Origin: Paraburkholderia caffeinilytica
GTDB lineage: Bacteria > Pseudomonadota > Gammaproteobacteria > Burkholderiales > Burkholderiaceae
Direction of reading: 5' to 3'
DNA: 64,000 bases
Assembly: GCF_003368325.1 (NCBI RefSeq)
Contig: NZ_CP031467.1
Coordinates: 1,550,001 to 1,614,000 of the forward strand
Shown here: positions 12,312 to 19,509 of the stretch, piece after piece
Layout of the letters: the number at the start of each line of letters is the position of its first letter
How positions within the stretch are numbered: position 1 is the first letter of the stretch
Made by a program: the position numbers and the translations under genes
The notes under the pieces: generated by a model
What the model was told of the DNA's origin: nothing
The model's input: only the letters and a program-made list of their open reading frames with translations
Database searches by the model: none

Positions 12312-13322
12312 TTACTTCGCGTTGGCCAGCGCCACAGCCGTGTCCAGCATGCGGTTCGAGAAACCCCACTCGTTGTCGTACCAGCTCGACACCTTCACCA
12401 GACGGCCCGACACCTTGGTCAGCGTGGCGTCGAACGTCGACGAAGCCGGGTTGTGGTTGAAGTCGATCGAAACCAGCGGCGCCTCGTTGTAACCGAGGAT
12501 GCCCTTCAGCGCGCCTTCCGATGCCTCCTTCATGATCGCGTTGACTTCCTCGACCGTCGTGTCGCGTGCAGCGATGAACGACAGATCGACGACCGACACG
12601 TTGATCGTCGGGACGCGAATCGCGTAACCGTCCAGCTTGCCGTTCAGTTCCGGCAGCACCAGGCCGACTGCCGACGCAGCGCCGGTCTTGGTCGGGATCT
12701 GGCTGTGCGTGGCCGAACGCGCGCGGCGCAGGTCTTCGTGATACACGTCCGTCAGAACCTGGTCGTTCGTGTACGCGTGGATCGTGGTCATCAGACCGTT
12801 CACGAGGCCGATCTTGTCGTTCAGCGGCTTGACGAGCGGTGCGAGGCAGTTGGTCGTGCACGATGCGTTCGAGATCACCGTGTCCGATGCCTTCAGCACG
12901 TTGTGGTTCACACCGTAGACGATCGTTGCGTCGACGTCCTTGCCGCCCGGCGCCGAGATGATGACCTTCTTTGCGCCGCCCTTGATGTGCGCGCTCGCCT
13001 TTTCCTTGGTCGTGAAAAAGCCCGTGCATTCCATCACGACGTCGACGTTCAGCTCGCCCCACGGCAGTTCTGCCGGATTGCGGTTAGCCAGCACGCGGAT
13101 CTTGTCGCCGTTGACGACCAGGTAGTCGCCGTCCACCGACACTTCACCCGGGAACTTGCCGTGCGCCGTGTCGTATTGCGTCAGGTGAGCGTTGGTCTTG
13201 GCATCGCCGAGATCGTTGATGGCGACGATCTCGATATCGTGCTTCTTGCCGTTTTCATAGAAGGCGCGCAGCGTGTTGCGGCCGATCCGGCCGTAGCCGT
13301 TGATTGCGACGCGAATCGTCAT
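12312..13322 (-). CDS. gapA: Glyceraldehyde-3-phosphate dehydrogenase
   Basis: NAD-dependent enzyme of glycolysis/gluconeogenesis interconverting glyceraldehyde 3-phosphate and 1,3-bisphosphoglycerate. The 336-residue protein has the Rossmann motif NGYGRIGR at 8-15, the NAD-selecting segment INDLGD near 35-40, and the catalytic SNASCTTNC with Cys155 as nucleophile; His in the following [10 protein letters not shown] segment is the partner base. The C-terminus [12 protein letters not shown] is typical. It starts 96 bases after tkt on the same strand; tkt-gapA order is common in Burkholderia, where pgk often follows, but here the convergent GntR regulator comes next instead. Confidence 0.97.
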   Translation of the reverse strand: MTIRVAINGYGRIGRNTLRAFYENGKKHDIEIVAINDLGDAKTNAHLTQYDTAHGKFPGEVSVDGDYLVVNGDKIRVLANRNPAELPWGELNVDVVMECTGFFTTKEKASAHIKGGAKKVIISAPGGKDVDATIVYGVNHNVLKASDTVISNASCTTNCLAPLVKPLNDKIGLVNGLMTTIHAYTNDQVLTDVYHEDLRRARSATHSQIPTKTGAASAVGLVLPELNGKLDGYAIRVPTINVSVVDLSFIAARDTTVEEVNAIMKEASEGALKGILGYNEAPLVSIDFNHNPASSTFDATLTKVSGRLVKVSSWYDNEWGFSNRMLDTAVALANAK

Positions 13323-13418
13323 GGTCTATCTCCTGATGGCTGAAAAAAAATCTTCCATGTTCGTCTGCCCTTGCGGCGCAACCGCGTGTGGGGTACACGC
13401 GGCGGCGCTTACCGAAGG

Positions 13419-15440
13419 TCAGCCGAGTGCGGCTTTAGCCGTCTCTACCACGTGCTCGACGGTGAAGCCGAAATGCTTGAACAGCACGCCAGCCGGGGCC
13501 GATTCGCCGAACGTGTCGATCCCGACCACGCCGCCTTCCAGGCCCACGTACTTGCGCCAGAAATCCGTCACGCCCGCTTCGATCGCGACGCGGCGCACGC
13601 CGCGCGGCAAGACGCGTTCGCGGTACTCGGCGTCCTGCTTGTCGAACACGGTGGTCGACGGCATCGACACGACTCGTGCCGCGATGCCTTCACGAGCCAG
13701 CGGCTCGACCGCGTTCAACGCCAGTTCGACTTCCGAGCCGGTGGCGATCAGGATCACCTTGCGCGCGACGATCTCGTCGTTCCAGTCGCGCAGCACGTAG
13801 CCGCCCTTCTCGATGTTGGCGATCTGCGCGTCAGTACGCTCCGAGAACGGCAGGTTCTGACGGCTGAAGATCAGGCACGACGGACCGTGGTGCTCGACCG
13901 CATGGGTCCAGGCCACCGCCGTTTCGACCGTATCGGCCGGGCGCCACACTTGCAGATTCGGAATCAGACGCAGGCTCGCGACGTGTTCGATCGACTGGTG
14001 AGTCGGGCCGTCTTCGCCCAGGCCGATCGAGTCGTGCGTGAACACGAAGATCGACGGCGCCTTCATCAGCGCGGCGACGCGCAGCGCGTTGCGGCTGTAG
14101 TCCGAGAACGTCAGGAACGTACCGCCGAAGGCCTTGAAGCCGCCGTGCAGCGCGACGCCGTTGATCGCGGCGCTCATGCCGAATTCACGCACGCCGTAGT
14201 TCACGTAGTTACCGGCGGCCTTGCCTTCAGCGTTCACACGTACCGGCTTGGCGGCCTTCCAGTTGGTCAGGTTCGAGCCGGTCAGGTCGGCGGAACCGCC
14301 CAGCAGCTCCGGCAACACGGCCGACAAACCTTCGATGGCCTGTTGCGATGCCTTGCGCGTCGCGACCGTTTCCTTGCGCTCGTTCGCGCCGGCGATGATG
14401 GCCTTGGCCTTTTCCTTCCAGTCGGCGGGCAATTGCTTCGCGTCGCGGCGCTTGAATTCAGCGGCTTCCTGCGGGTATTTGGCTGCGTACGCAGCGAATG
14501 CCTTGTCCCAGTCGGATTCGTTGCGCGCGCCGGCTTCCGTCGCGTCCCATGCTGCGTAGACCTCTTGCGGGATGACGAACGGCTCCCACTTCCAGCCGAT
14601 CGCTTCGCGGGTTGCGGCGATTTCCTTGTCGCCGAGCGGCGAGCCGTGCGAATCGTGGCTGCCGGACTTGGTCGGCGCGCCTTCGCCGATCACCGTCTTG
14701 CAGCAGATCAGCGTCGGCTTGTCCGACAGCTTGGCTTGCTTGATCGCGGCGTCGACCGCGTCGACGTCATGACCGACCACGTTCGGGATCACGTTCCAGC
14801 CGTACGCTTCGAAGCGCTTCGGCGTGTCGTCGTGGAACCAGTGAACCACTTCGCCGTCGATCGAGATGCCGTTGTCGTCGTAGAGTGCGATCAGCTTGTT
14901 CAGCTTCAGCACGCCCGCGAGCGAGCACGCTTCGTGCGAGATGCCTTCCATCAGGCAGCCGTCGCCAAGGAACACGTACGTGTGGTGGTCGACGATCTTC
15001 GCGTCAGGCTTGTTGAATTCGGTGGCGAGCAGCGATTCGGCGAGCGCCATGCCGACTGCGTTTGCCAGACCCTGCCCGAGCGGGCCGGTGGTGGTCTCGA
15101 CACCCGGCGTGATGCCGTATTCCGGGTGGCCCGGCGTCTTCGAATGCATCTGGCGGAAGTTCTTCAGCTCTTCCATCGGCAGGTCGTAGCCGGTCAGGTG
15201 CAGCAGCGAGTACAGCAGCATCGAGCCGTGGCCGTTCGACAGCACAAAGCGGTCGCGATCGGCCCATTGCGGGTTCTTCGGGTTGTGACGCAGATGGCGC
15301 GACCACAAAGCCACGCCGATTTCGGCCATGCCCATCGGCATGCCGGGGTGGCCGGAATTCGCTTTTTGAACGGCGTCCATGGACAACGCGCGGATTGCGT
15401 TGGCCATCAGGGAGGTGGGTGCGGGAGACGGGGTCGTCAT
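13419..15440 (-). CDS. tkt: Transketolase
   Basis: Thiamine-diphosphate enzyme of the pentose phosphate and Calvin-type pathways, moving two-carbon ketol units between sugar phosphates. With the start [12 protein letters not shown] the protein has 673 residues, the family's normal length. The N-terminal domain has the substrate/cofactor His in [11 protein letters not shown], the TTGPLGQG segment and the ThDP motif GDGCLMEG; the pyrimidine-binding domain has GSADLTGSN and GVREFGM, and the transketolase signature [13 protein letters not shown] follows. A longer open frame upstream encodes unrelated Arg-rich sequence and is not used. Transcribed with gapA; divergent from the spermidine-synthase-like gene. 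Confidence 0.97.
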   Translation of the reverse strand: MTTPSPAPTSLMANAIRALSMDAVQKANSGHPGMPMGMAEIGVALWSRHLRHNPKNPQWADRDRFVLSNGHGSMLLYSLLHLTGYDLPMEELKNFRQMHSKTPGHPEYGITPGVETTTGPLGQGLANAVGMALAESLLATEFNKPDAKIVDHHTYVFLGDGCLMEGISHEACSLAGVLKLNKLIALYDDNGISIDGEVVHWFHDDTPKRFEAYGWNVIPNVVGHDVDAVDAAIKQAKLSDKPTLICCKTVIGEGAPTKSGSHDSHGSPLGDKEIAATREAIGWKWEPFVIPQEVYAAWDATEAGARNESDWDKAFAAYAAKYPQEAAEFKRRDAKQLPADWKEKAKAIIAGANERKETVATRKASQQAIEGLSAVLPELLGGSADLTGSNLTNWKAAKPVRVNAEGKAAGNYVNYGVREFGMSAAINGVALHGGFKAFGGTFLTFSDYSRNALRVAALMKAPSIFVFTHDSIGLGEDGPTHQSIEHVASLRLIPNLQVWRPADTVETAVAWTHAVEHHGPSCLIFSRQNLPFSERTDAQIANIEKGGYVLRDWNDEIVARKVILIATGSEVELALNAVEPLAREGIAARVVSMPSTTVFDKQDAEYRERVLPRGVRRVAIEAGVTDFWRKYVGLEGGVVGIDTFGESAPAGVLFKHFGFTVEHVVETAKAALG

Positions 15441-15831
15441 GTCGAGTCCGGAGACAGAGTCAGAAGGCGGTGCGCGCTTGAGGCCCGGATGCTCGAATGC
15501 CAGTCCACTTCGGCGCACGGTGCGGCGCCAGGAGACGCGAAACGGGCAGAGCAAACGGACAAGGCTGAAAGCGTGACATTCTAACAGAACGTTGACCGGC
15601 CCCTCGCGCGCAAAGCCACCCAGCGGCCTGGTTTCGGGCTGGTTCAGCGCTGGTTCAGGGCTTATTCCGGCCTGGCAGTGCGCCGGTTTTTGGCCGCTTG
15701 AGCAATTATTGCTGGCTGGCGGTGCGCCGGTTCCGAGCCGTCGCTGCACACGGACGAGGGGCCACGCCGCGCCTGCGCCTTTACAATTGAGCGACATCAA
15801 CCCACCGCGCTCCCGACGGAGCCCGCCATTC
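15441..15831. other. Intergenic region between tkt and the SpeE-like gene
   Basis: This 391-base stretch between divergent genes holds no supported gene. It contains a -10 hexamer TACAAT at 15782-15787, 45 bases before the SpeE-like start, and short direct repeats: CTGGTTCAG occurs twice around 15637-15657, and TGCGCCGGTT occurs twice around 15679 and 15723. Nothing else is recognisable. Confidence 0.5.
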
Positions 15832-16707
15832 GTGAGCGCTCCCCTGCTGTTCCACCCCACCGCCGGCGCAGTCTACGGATTTTCGAACGCGCGGCGGCTT
15901 GCGCAAGTCGATTCGCCCTACCAGCGTATCGAGGTATGGGACACGCCACAGCTCGGCCGGCTGTTTACGCTCGACGGCCGCCCGATGAGCGCCATCGGCG
16001 ACGAATTCATCTACCACGAATGCATGGTGCATCCGGCCGCGCTGGCGCATCCATCGCCGAAGGCCGCGCTGGTGCTGGGCGGCGGCGATGGCGGCGCCGC
16101 GCGGCAATTGCTGAAACATCCGGGCATCGAGCGGATCGTGGTGGCGGAGCTCGATGCGGAAGTCGTGCGTCTGACCCGCGAGTATCTGCCTGAGATCCAT
16201 GGAGGCGCTTTCGACGATCCGCGCGTCGAGCTGGTGATCGGCGACGCTGCGGATTACGTCGCGGCCGTCGCCGTCGCCGCCCAGTTCGATCTGGTCGTGT
16301 TCGATCTGACGCCACCGGACTCACCCGCCGCAGGCCTGTACACGCCCGACTTCTACATGCGGCTCAAGCGCGTGATGAGTCCGGCAGCCGTGCTCTCGCT
16401 GCACCTCGGGTCGCCGTACTTCCATGCCGAACGCGTCGCCGGTCTGCTCGACGATCTGCGCGACACCTTCGCGATCGTGCGCACGATGAGCACTTTCATC
16501 CCGCTCTATGGCTCGCTCTGGATGATGGCGACCGCCAGCGACACGCTCGACCCCGGGGGCGTCACCGTCGAAGCACTCTCCGAGCGCCTTGCCGCGCGTC
16601 GAATCGACGCGTTGCGGTACTACGAGCCGGCCCTGCATGCCGGACTGCTCTCGGCATCTGGGTCCGTGCGCGATAAACTAAGTCAATTCTTAAAGCCATC
16701 AAGCTAA
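15832..16707 (+). CDS. Spermidine synthase-like aminopropyltransferase
   Basis: Member of the spermidine synthase/methyltransferase-like Rossmann family. Starting at a GTG with GGAG ten bases upstream, the protein has 291 residues. It shows the nucleotide-binding GGGDGG at 83-88, the acidic pair AELDAEV near 106-111, GDAADY at 137-142 and Asp158 in [11 protein letters not shown] at the place of the catalytic aspartate. Classical enzymes have a D-(S/C)-(S/T)-D-P type gate here, so substrate specificity is uncertain. The long in-frame extension upstream is Arg/Pro-rich and shows no family features. It stands alone, divergent from tkt, followed by the VOC gene after about 120 bases. Confidence 0.8.
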   Translation: MSAPLLFHPTAGAVYGFSNARRLAQVDSPYQRIEVWDTPQLGRLFTLDGRPMSAIGDEFIYHECMVHPAALAHPSPKAALVLGGGDGGAARQLLKHPGIERIVVAELDAEVVRLTREYLPEIHGGAFDDPRVELVIGDAADYVAAVAVAAQFDLVVFDLTPPDSPAAGLYTPDFYMRLKRVMSPAAVLSLHLGSPYFHAERVAGLLDDLRDTFAIVRTMSTFIPLYGSLWMMATASDTLDPGGVTVEALSERLAARRIDALRYYEPALHAGLLSASGSVRDKLSQFLKPSS

Positions 16708-16825
16708 CGCCCGGGCAAAATGCGCGGTTCGGTCGGCGCTCGCTATCGGTGCGCCGACACGCGACCGACCTCCCGCCTGGCCTCGCCGCATGCATCCCGC
16801 AACCGCAATAGATCCGGAGAATCCC

Positions 16826-17239
16826 ATGACCGCCCCCCGCCCAGCCGGTGTGCCCTGGTTGACCCCCTATCTGACGGTGCGCGACGCGCGTGCCGCGACG
16901 GCGTTCTTCGAAGCGGCATTCGGCTTCGAGGTACGCGACAGCGTCCAGGACGACGGCGTCGTCATGCATGTCGAGATGACCTATCAGGGCCAACTGATCG
17001 TGATGTTCGCGCCGGAAGGCGCGTTCGGCTCGGCGGCGAAAACACCCAAAAGCGCGGGCGCGATTGCGCCGCAATCGTTCTATGTCTATGTCGACGATGT
17101 CGACGCGGTTTACTCGCGGGCGCTAGCCGCCGGCGCAAAATCGCTGAGCGAGCCACAGGATCAATTCTGGGGCGACCGGTTCGCCCAGGTCGAAGATCTG
17201 GACGGCTACCGTTGGGCGCTCGCTCGCCACCTTTCCTGA
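16826..17239 (+). CDS. VOC-family (glyoxalase/PhnB-like) protein
   Basis: A 137-residue vicinal-oxygen-chelate fold protein of unknown substrate. The two beta-alpha-beta-beta-beta modules are visible: VPWLTPYLTVRDARAATAFFEAAFGF split as first strand and helix, the central VVMHVEMTYQGQLIVMF strands, then FYVYVDDVDAVYSRALAAGA as the second module and DRFAQVEDLDGYRWALA at the end, which carries the usual C-terminal Glu/Asp. It resembles PhnB/bleomycin-resistance-like proteins. A GGAGA site lies six bases before the ATG at 16826, preferred over an ATG 12 codons earlier. It ends four bases before rsmE, so both are probably co-transcribed. Confidence 0.8.
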   Translation: MTAPRPAGVPWLTPYLTVRDARAATAFFEAAFGFEVRDSVQDDGVVMHVEMTYQGQLIVMFAPEGAFGSAAKTPKSAGAIAPQSFYVYVDDVDAVYSRALAAGAKSLSEPQDQFWGDRFAQVEDLDGYRWALARHLS

Positions 17240-17243
17240 ACCA

Positions 17244-17999
17244 ATGAGTATTTTTCTGATGCCTCGCTTCTTCGTCGGTACGCCTCTCAAGCCCGACGAC
17301 ATCATGCAGTTGCCCGATGACGTCACGCGCCACATCCTCGTACTGCGCTTGCAGCCCGGCGATTCGATCGTGCTTTTCAACGGCGAAGGCGGCGAATACA
17401 GCGCCGAACTCGTCGAGGTCGAACGCCGCTCGGCCAAAGTGAGGATTCACGAATTCCGCAATATCGAAGTGGAAGCGCCGTATCACCTCACTCTCGCGCA
17501 AGGCATCGCCGGCGGCGACAAGATGGACTGGCTCATCGAGAAGGCCGTCGAACTCGGGGCATCGTGTTTTGTACCGCTCACGACCACCCGCAGCGTCGTG
17601 CGTCTGTCCGGCGACCGCGCGCAGCGGCGGCACGTGCATTGGCAAGGCATCGTGCGCGCGTCGTGCGAGCAGTGCGGGCGCAATCGCCTGCCGGAAGTGA
17701 TGCCGGTGCGCGAGATCGCCACGTGGCTCGGCGCGTTGCCTCGCACGCCTGAAGAAGGTGAAATGCGCATTCTGCTGTCGCCGCGCGCCAGCATCAGCTT
17801 TTCGGCGCTGCCCGCCGATCCGCCGTTCGGACGCGTAACCGTGCTGGTCGGCCCGGAAGGCGGCTTTTCAGCGGCGGAAGAAGCCGCTGCGACCGACCAC
17901 GGATTTACCGCCGTCGGCCTCGGTCCGCGGGTGCTGCGCACGGAAACCGCGGGCATCGCCGTGCTTTCGGCGCTGGCGGCGCGCTGGGGCGGCTGGTAA
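17244..17999 (+). CDS. rsmE: 16S rRNA (uracil(1498)-N(3))-methyltransferase
   Basis: SPOUT-class methyltransferase that modifies U1498 of 16S rRNA using S-adenosylmethionine. The 251-residue protein starts with a PUA-like domain (PRFFVGTPL, then GDSIVLFNGEGGEY) and continues with the trefoil-knot domain containing QGIAGGDKMDWLIEKAVELG, LVGPEGGFSAAEE near residue 200 and the terminal LGPRVLRTETAGIAVL, the knot's SAM-binding loop. Length and motif order match RsmE. It follows the VOC gene by four bases and is closed by a strong terminator 10 bases after its stop. Confidence 0.96.
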   Translation: MSIFLMPRFFVGTPLKPDDIMQLPDDVTRHILVLRLQPGDSIVLFNGEGGEYSAELVEVERRSAKVRIHEFRNIEVEAPYHLTLAQGIAGGDKMDWLIEKAVELGASCFVPLTTTRSVVRLSGDRAQRRHVHWQGIVRASCEQCGRNRLPEVMPVREIATWLGALPRTPEEGEMRILLSPRASISFSALPADPPFGRVTVLVGPEGGFSAAEEAAATDHGFTAVGLGPRVLRTETAGIAVLSALAARWGGW

Positions 18000-18009
18000 G
18001 CCAAAAGCA

Positions 18010-18040
18010 AAGGCCCGCCAATTGGCGGGCCTTCTCTTTG
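18010..18040 (+). terminator. Intrinsic terminator after rsmE
   Basis: A perfect palindrome at 18010-18033 (arms AAGGCCCGCCAA/TTGGCGGGCCTT) is followed by a T-rich tail on the plus strand. Confidence 0.85.
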
Positions 18041-18097
18041 TTTTGCTACGGTTGGCGGGGTTCCGGCGAACCGTTCAGGCAGCCTGTCGGATGTACC

Positions 18098-18658
18098 TCA
18101 GGCAAACGAATAAAACACCCGGAACGCCACCTTGCGCTCGGCCCAGAACTCGGCCGCTTCGCGGAATACGTCCAGTAGCGTCTCGCGCCCTTCCTTGTCG
18201 AACTTTTGTGCAACCGGCAACTGCTCAAGCACGATCACGAACCCGGGCTGCGCGCCTGCCTTATGGACCAGATCGGTCAGGCAATCATAAAGCGCGTCGT
18301 AATTCTTGCCGAAATGCTTCGGAAACAGGAACGACGTAGCAATGGTCTCCAGCACTTCCTGTTTGGACTGAGCGTTCGCGCAGTAGGCGTACAGAAAATG
18401 CTGGCCGAGTTGATTGGCCTCGTCAGCGAGATCCTGCACGCGAAACGCGCGGATCGACTGTACGATGTTCGGTCGTACGGTCTTGAAAAGGCTCATGGGC
18501 TCCTCGTTCGATGAAAGCACAGTGCTGGCTTCGCTCTGGTTATCCCGGCCCTGGTCGCCGGCGCGCATTCGCATGACGCGTTGGAACAAATTGCCGTCGC
18601 CGGCCGCGAAAAGATCCGTCGCGACTCCGGAGTCGTGCGCGTAGACGTTGTCGCTCAT
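18098..18658 (-). CDS. Barstar-family ribonuclease inhibitor
   Basis: Cytoplasmic inhibitor that would bind and neutralise the barnase-type RNase encoded just upstream. The barstar fold spans about the last 100 residues: LADEANQLGQHFLYAYCANAQ, then the interface helix FPKHFGKNYDALYDCLTDL with the acidic DALYDCLTD stretch that plugs the RNase active site, then FVIVLEQLPV as a core strand. The chosen ATG (MSDNVYAH, 186 residues) lies 16 bases after the RNase stop. A shorter start at 18496 (MSLFKTVRP, 132 residues) has GAGGAG just before it and is a serious alternative, since the first 54 residues have no counterpart in barstar. Confidence 0.82.
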   Translation of the reverse strand: MSDNVYAHDSGVATDLFAAGDGNLFQRVMRMRAGDQGRDNQSEASTVLSSNEEPMSLFKTVRPNIVQSIRAFRVQDLADEANQLGQHFLYAYCANAQSKQEVLETIATSFLFPKHFGKNYDALYDCLTDLVHKAGAQPGFVIVLEQLPVAQKFDKEGRETLLDVFREAAEFWAERKVAFRVFYSFA

Positions 18659-18674
18659 GCCGTTCATCCCGATG

Positions 18675-19091
18675 TCATTCAACAATACGATTAAAACTGG
18701 TGTAATGGTCGTCCGAGTAGTAACAGTTGTCGATCCGCTGTAGCGGACCTCCGCAGACGATGCGACGCGCCCCGCGGTTTCGTGAACGAGGCGTGGGAAC
18801 GGTGTATTCGTGGTAATAGCCGCGCCGATGCGGCGGTAGCAACCGTTCGCGATTGCCGAATACGATGCCGTCCTTCTCATACGGGTAAGGCCCGCCTGCG
18901 GCAATCAAGTTCAATGTATTGACCGCTTCGCGTGGCAACTGCGCCGCCGCGATGGTGCCCTGCACCTGTGCTTGTGTATCGGCAGGTGCCGTGTAGTCGC
19001 GCGCAAACGCGCCAGGCACGGAGCCGGATAAAGCGCAGAGCGTCAAAGCACCGATCAGCACGCCTTTAATGCGCAGCCACTTGCGTGCCAT
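18675..19091 (-). CDS. Secreted barnase/RNase Sa-type guanyl-specific ribonuclease
   Basis: Small extracellular or periplasmic RNase of the microbial N1/T1 family, cleaving RNA after guanine. The 138-residue protein has a signal peptide (residues 1-30, GVLIGALTLCALSG, cleavage near AFA-RD). The catalytic core is clear: HEYTVPTP with Glu95, RGARRIV with Arg109/110, and DDHYTSF with His129. Cys113 and Cys123 could form a disulfide, consistent with export. The stop lies 16 bases before the barstar-like gene, so enzyme and inhibitor are co-transcribed. Role unknown: nutrient RNA scavenging, competition or phage defence are possible. Confidence 0.9.
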   Translation of the reverse strand: MARKWLRIKGVLIGALTLCALSGSVPGAFARDYTAPADTQAQVQGTIAAAQLPREAVNTLNLIAAGGPYPYEKDGIVFGNRERLLPPHRRGYYHEYTVPTPRSRNRGARRIVCGGPLQRIDNCYYSDDHYTSFNRIVE

Positions 19092-19272
19092 GAATCAAGG
19101 TTCCCCGCTGTTAGATCACGAGTTTGACGACCATGAAAGTCGTAAGGGTATCGCTAAAACCCCACAGAATCAACGTTCGCCGGACAGGCAAAAGCCTCCA
19201 ATCGCGCGGGAAAGAGCCACGGATCGGGCTTTGACGACTTTTGACAGAATATTTAGCCTGTACAAGCTAAAA
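19092..19272. other. Upstream region of the RNase gene
   Basis: No gene is supported here. It should hold the minus-strand promoter of the RNase/barstar pair. On the plus strand it contains TTGACA at 19241-19246 and TAAAAT at 19268-19273, but the 21-base spacing is longer than ideal; a small dyad TTTAGC/GCTAAA flanks this area. Confidence 0.4.
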
Positions 19273-19274
19273 TT

Positions 19275-19403
19275 AATCTAACGAAGCAAATCAGGGTGAC
19301 CCCAAACCCACGGGTCGCCCATTGCGCAGTCCATTTCCTGTAGTAGGAGCCTTACGGCTTCCACAGTCTCTCAAAGGCGGAATGGTTTTATTCGGCCTTT
19401 TTT
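19275..19403 (+). ncRNA. Candidate small RNA with its own intrinsic terminator
   Basis: The plus strand shows three consecutive hairpins: GGGTGACCC paired with GGGTCGCCC (19294-19302/19312-19320, one G-U), GGAGCC with GGCTTC around a TTAC loop (19346-19361), and AAAGGC-GAAT with ATTC-GCCTTT (19373-19400) followed by TTTTTT. No plus-strand coding gene precedes it: rsmE is already terminated 1.3 kb upstream and both neighbours (RNase/barstar, maeB) are on the minus strand. Promoter-like hexamers lie just upstream. I do not recognise an RNA family. The 5' end is approximate. Confidence 0.4.
19373..19403 (+). terminator. Plus-strand intrinsic terminator (first of two in tandem)
   Basis: Stem of six plus four base pairs interrupted by one G-G mismatch, hexanucleotide loop, then six T residues. 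On the minus strand the stem is followed by only three T residues, so it works in the plus direction. Confidence 0.7.
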
Positions 19404-19429
19404 AGGGTGGCTATCCCCTGTTCACCCGC

Positions 19430-19461
19430 AGGCGTGCCCGTTGCGGGCACGCCTTTTTTTT
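19430..19461 (+). terminator. Plus-strand intrinsic terminator (second of two in tandem)
   Basis: A perfect 10-base-pair GC-rich stem (arms GGCGTGCCCG/CGGGCACGCC, loop TTG) followed by eight T residues on the plus strand. It lies 49 bases before the 3' end of the convergent maeB gene, and may also protect maeB from antisense readthrough. Confidence 0.85.
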
Positions 19462-19509
19462 GCATGGCGTCCGTTCACTCGACGCCACGCTTCAGTCCCG
19501 GATCGAGAA

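Noticed and set aside
13394..13415. Hairpin CCGCGTGT/ACACGCGG just after tkt
   Set aside because: It lacks a T-run on the minus strand and gapA follows closely, so it is more likely a processing or neutral hairpin than a terminator.
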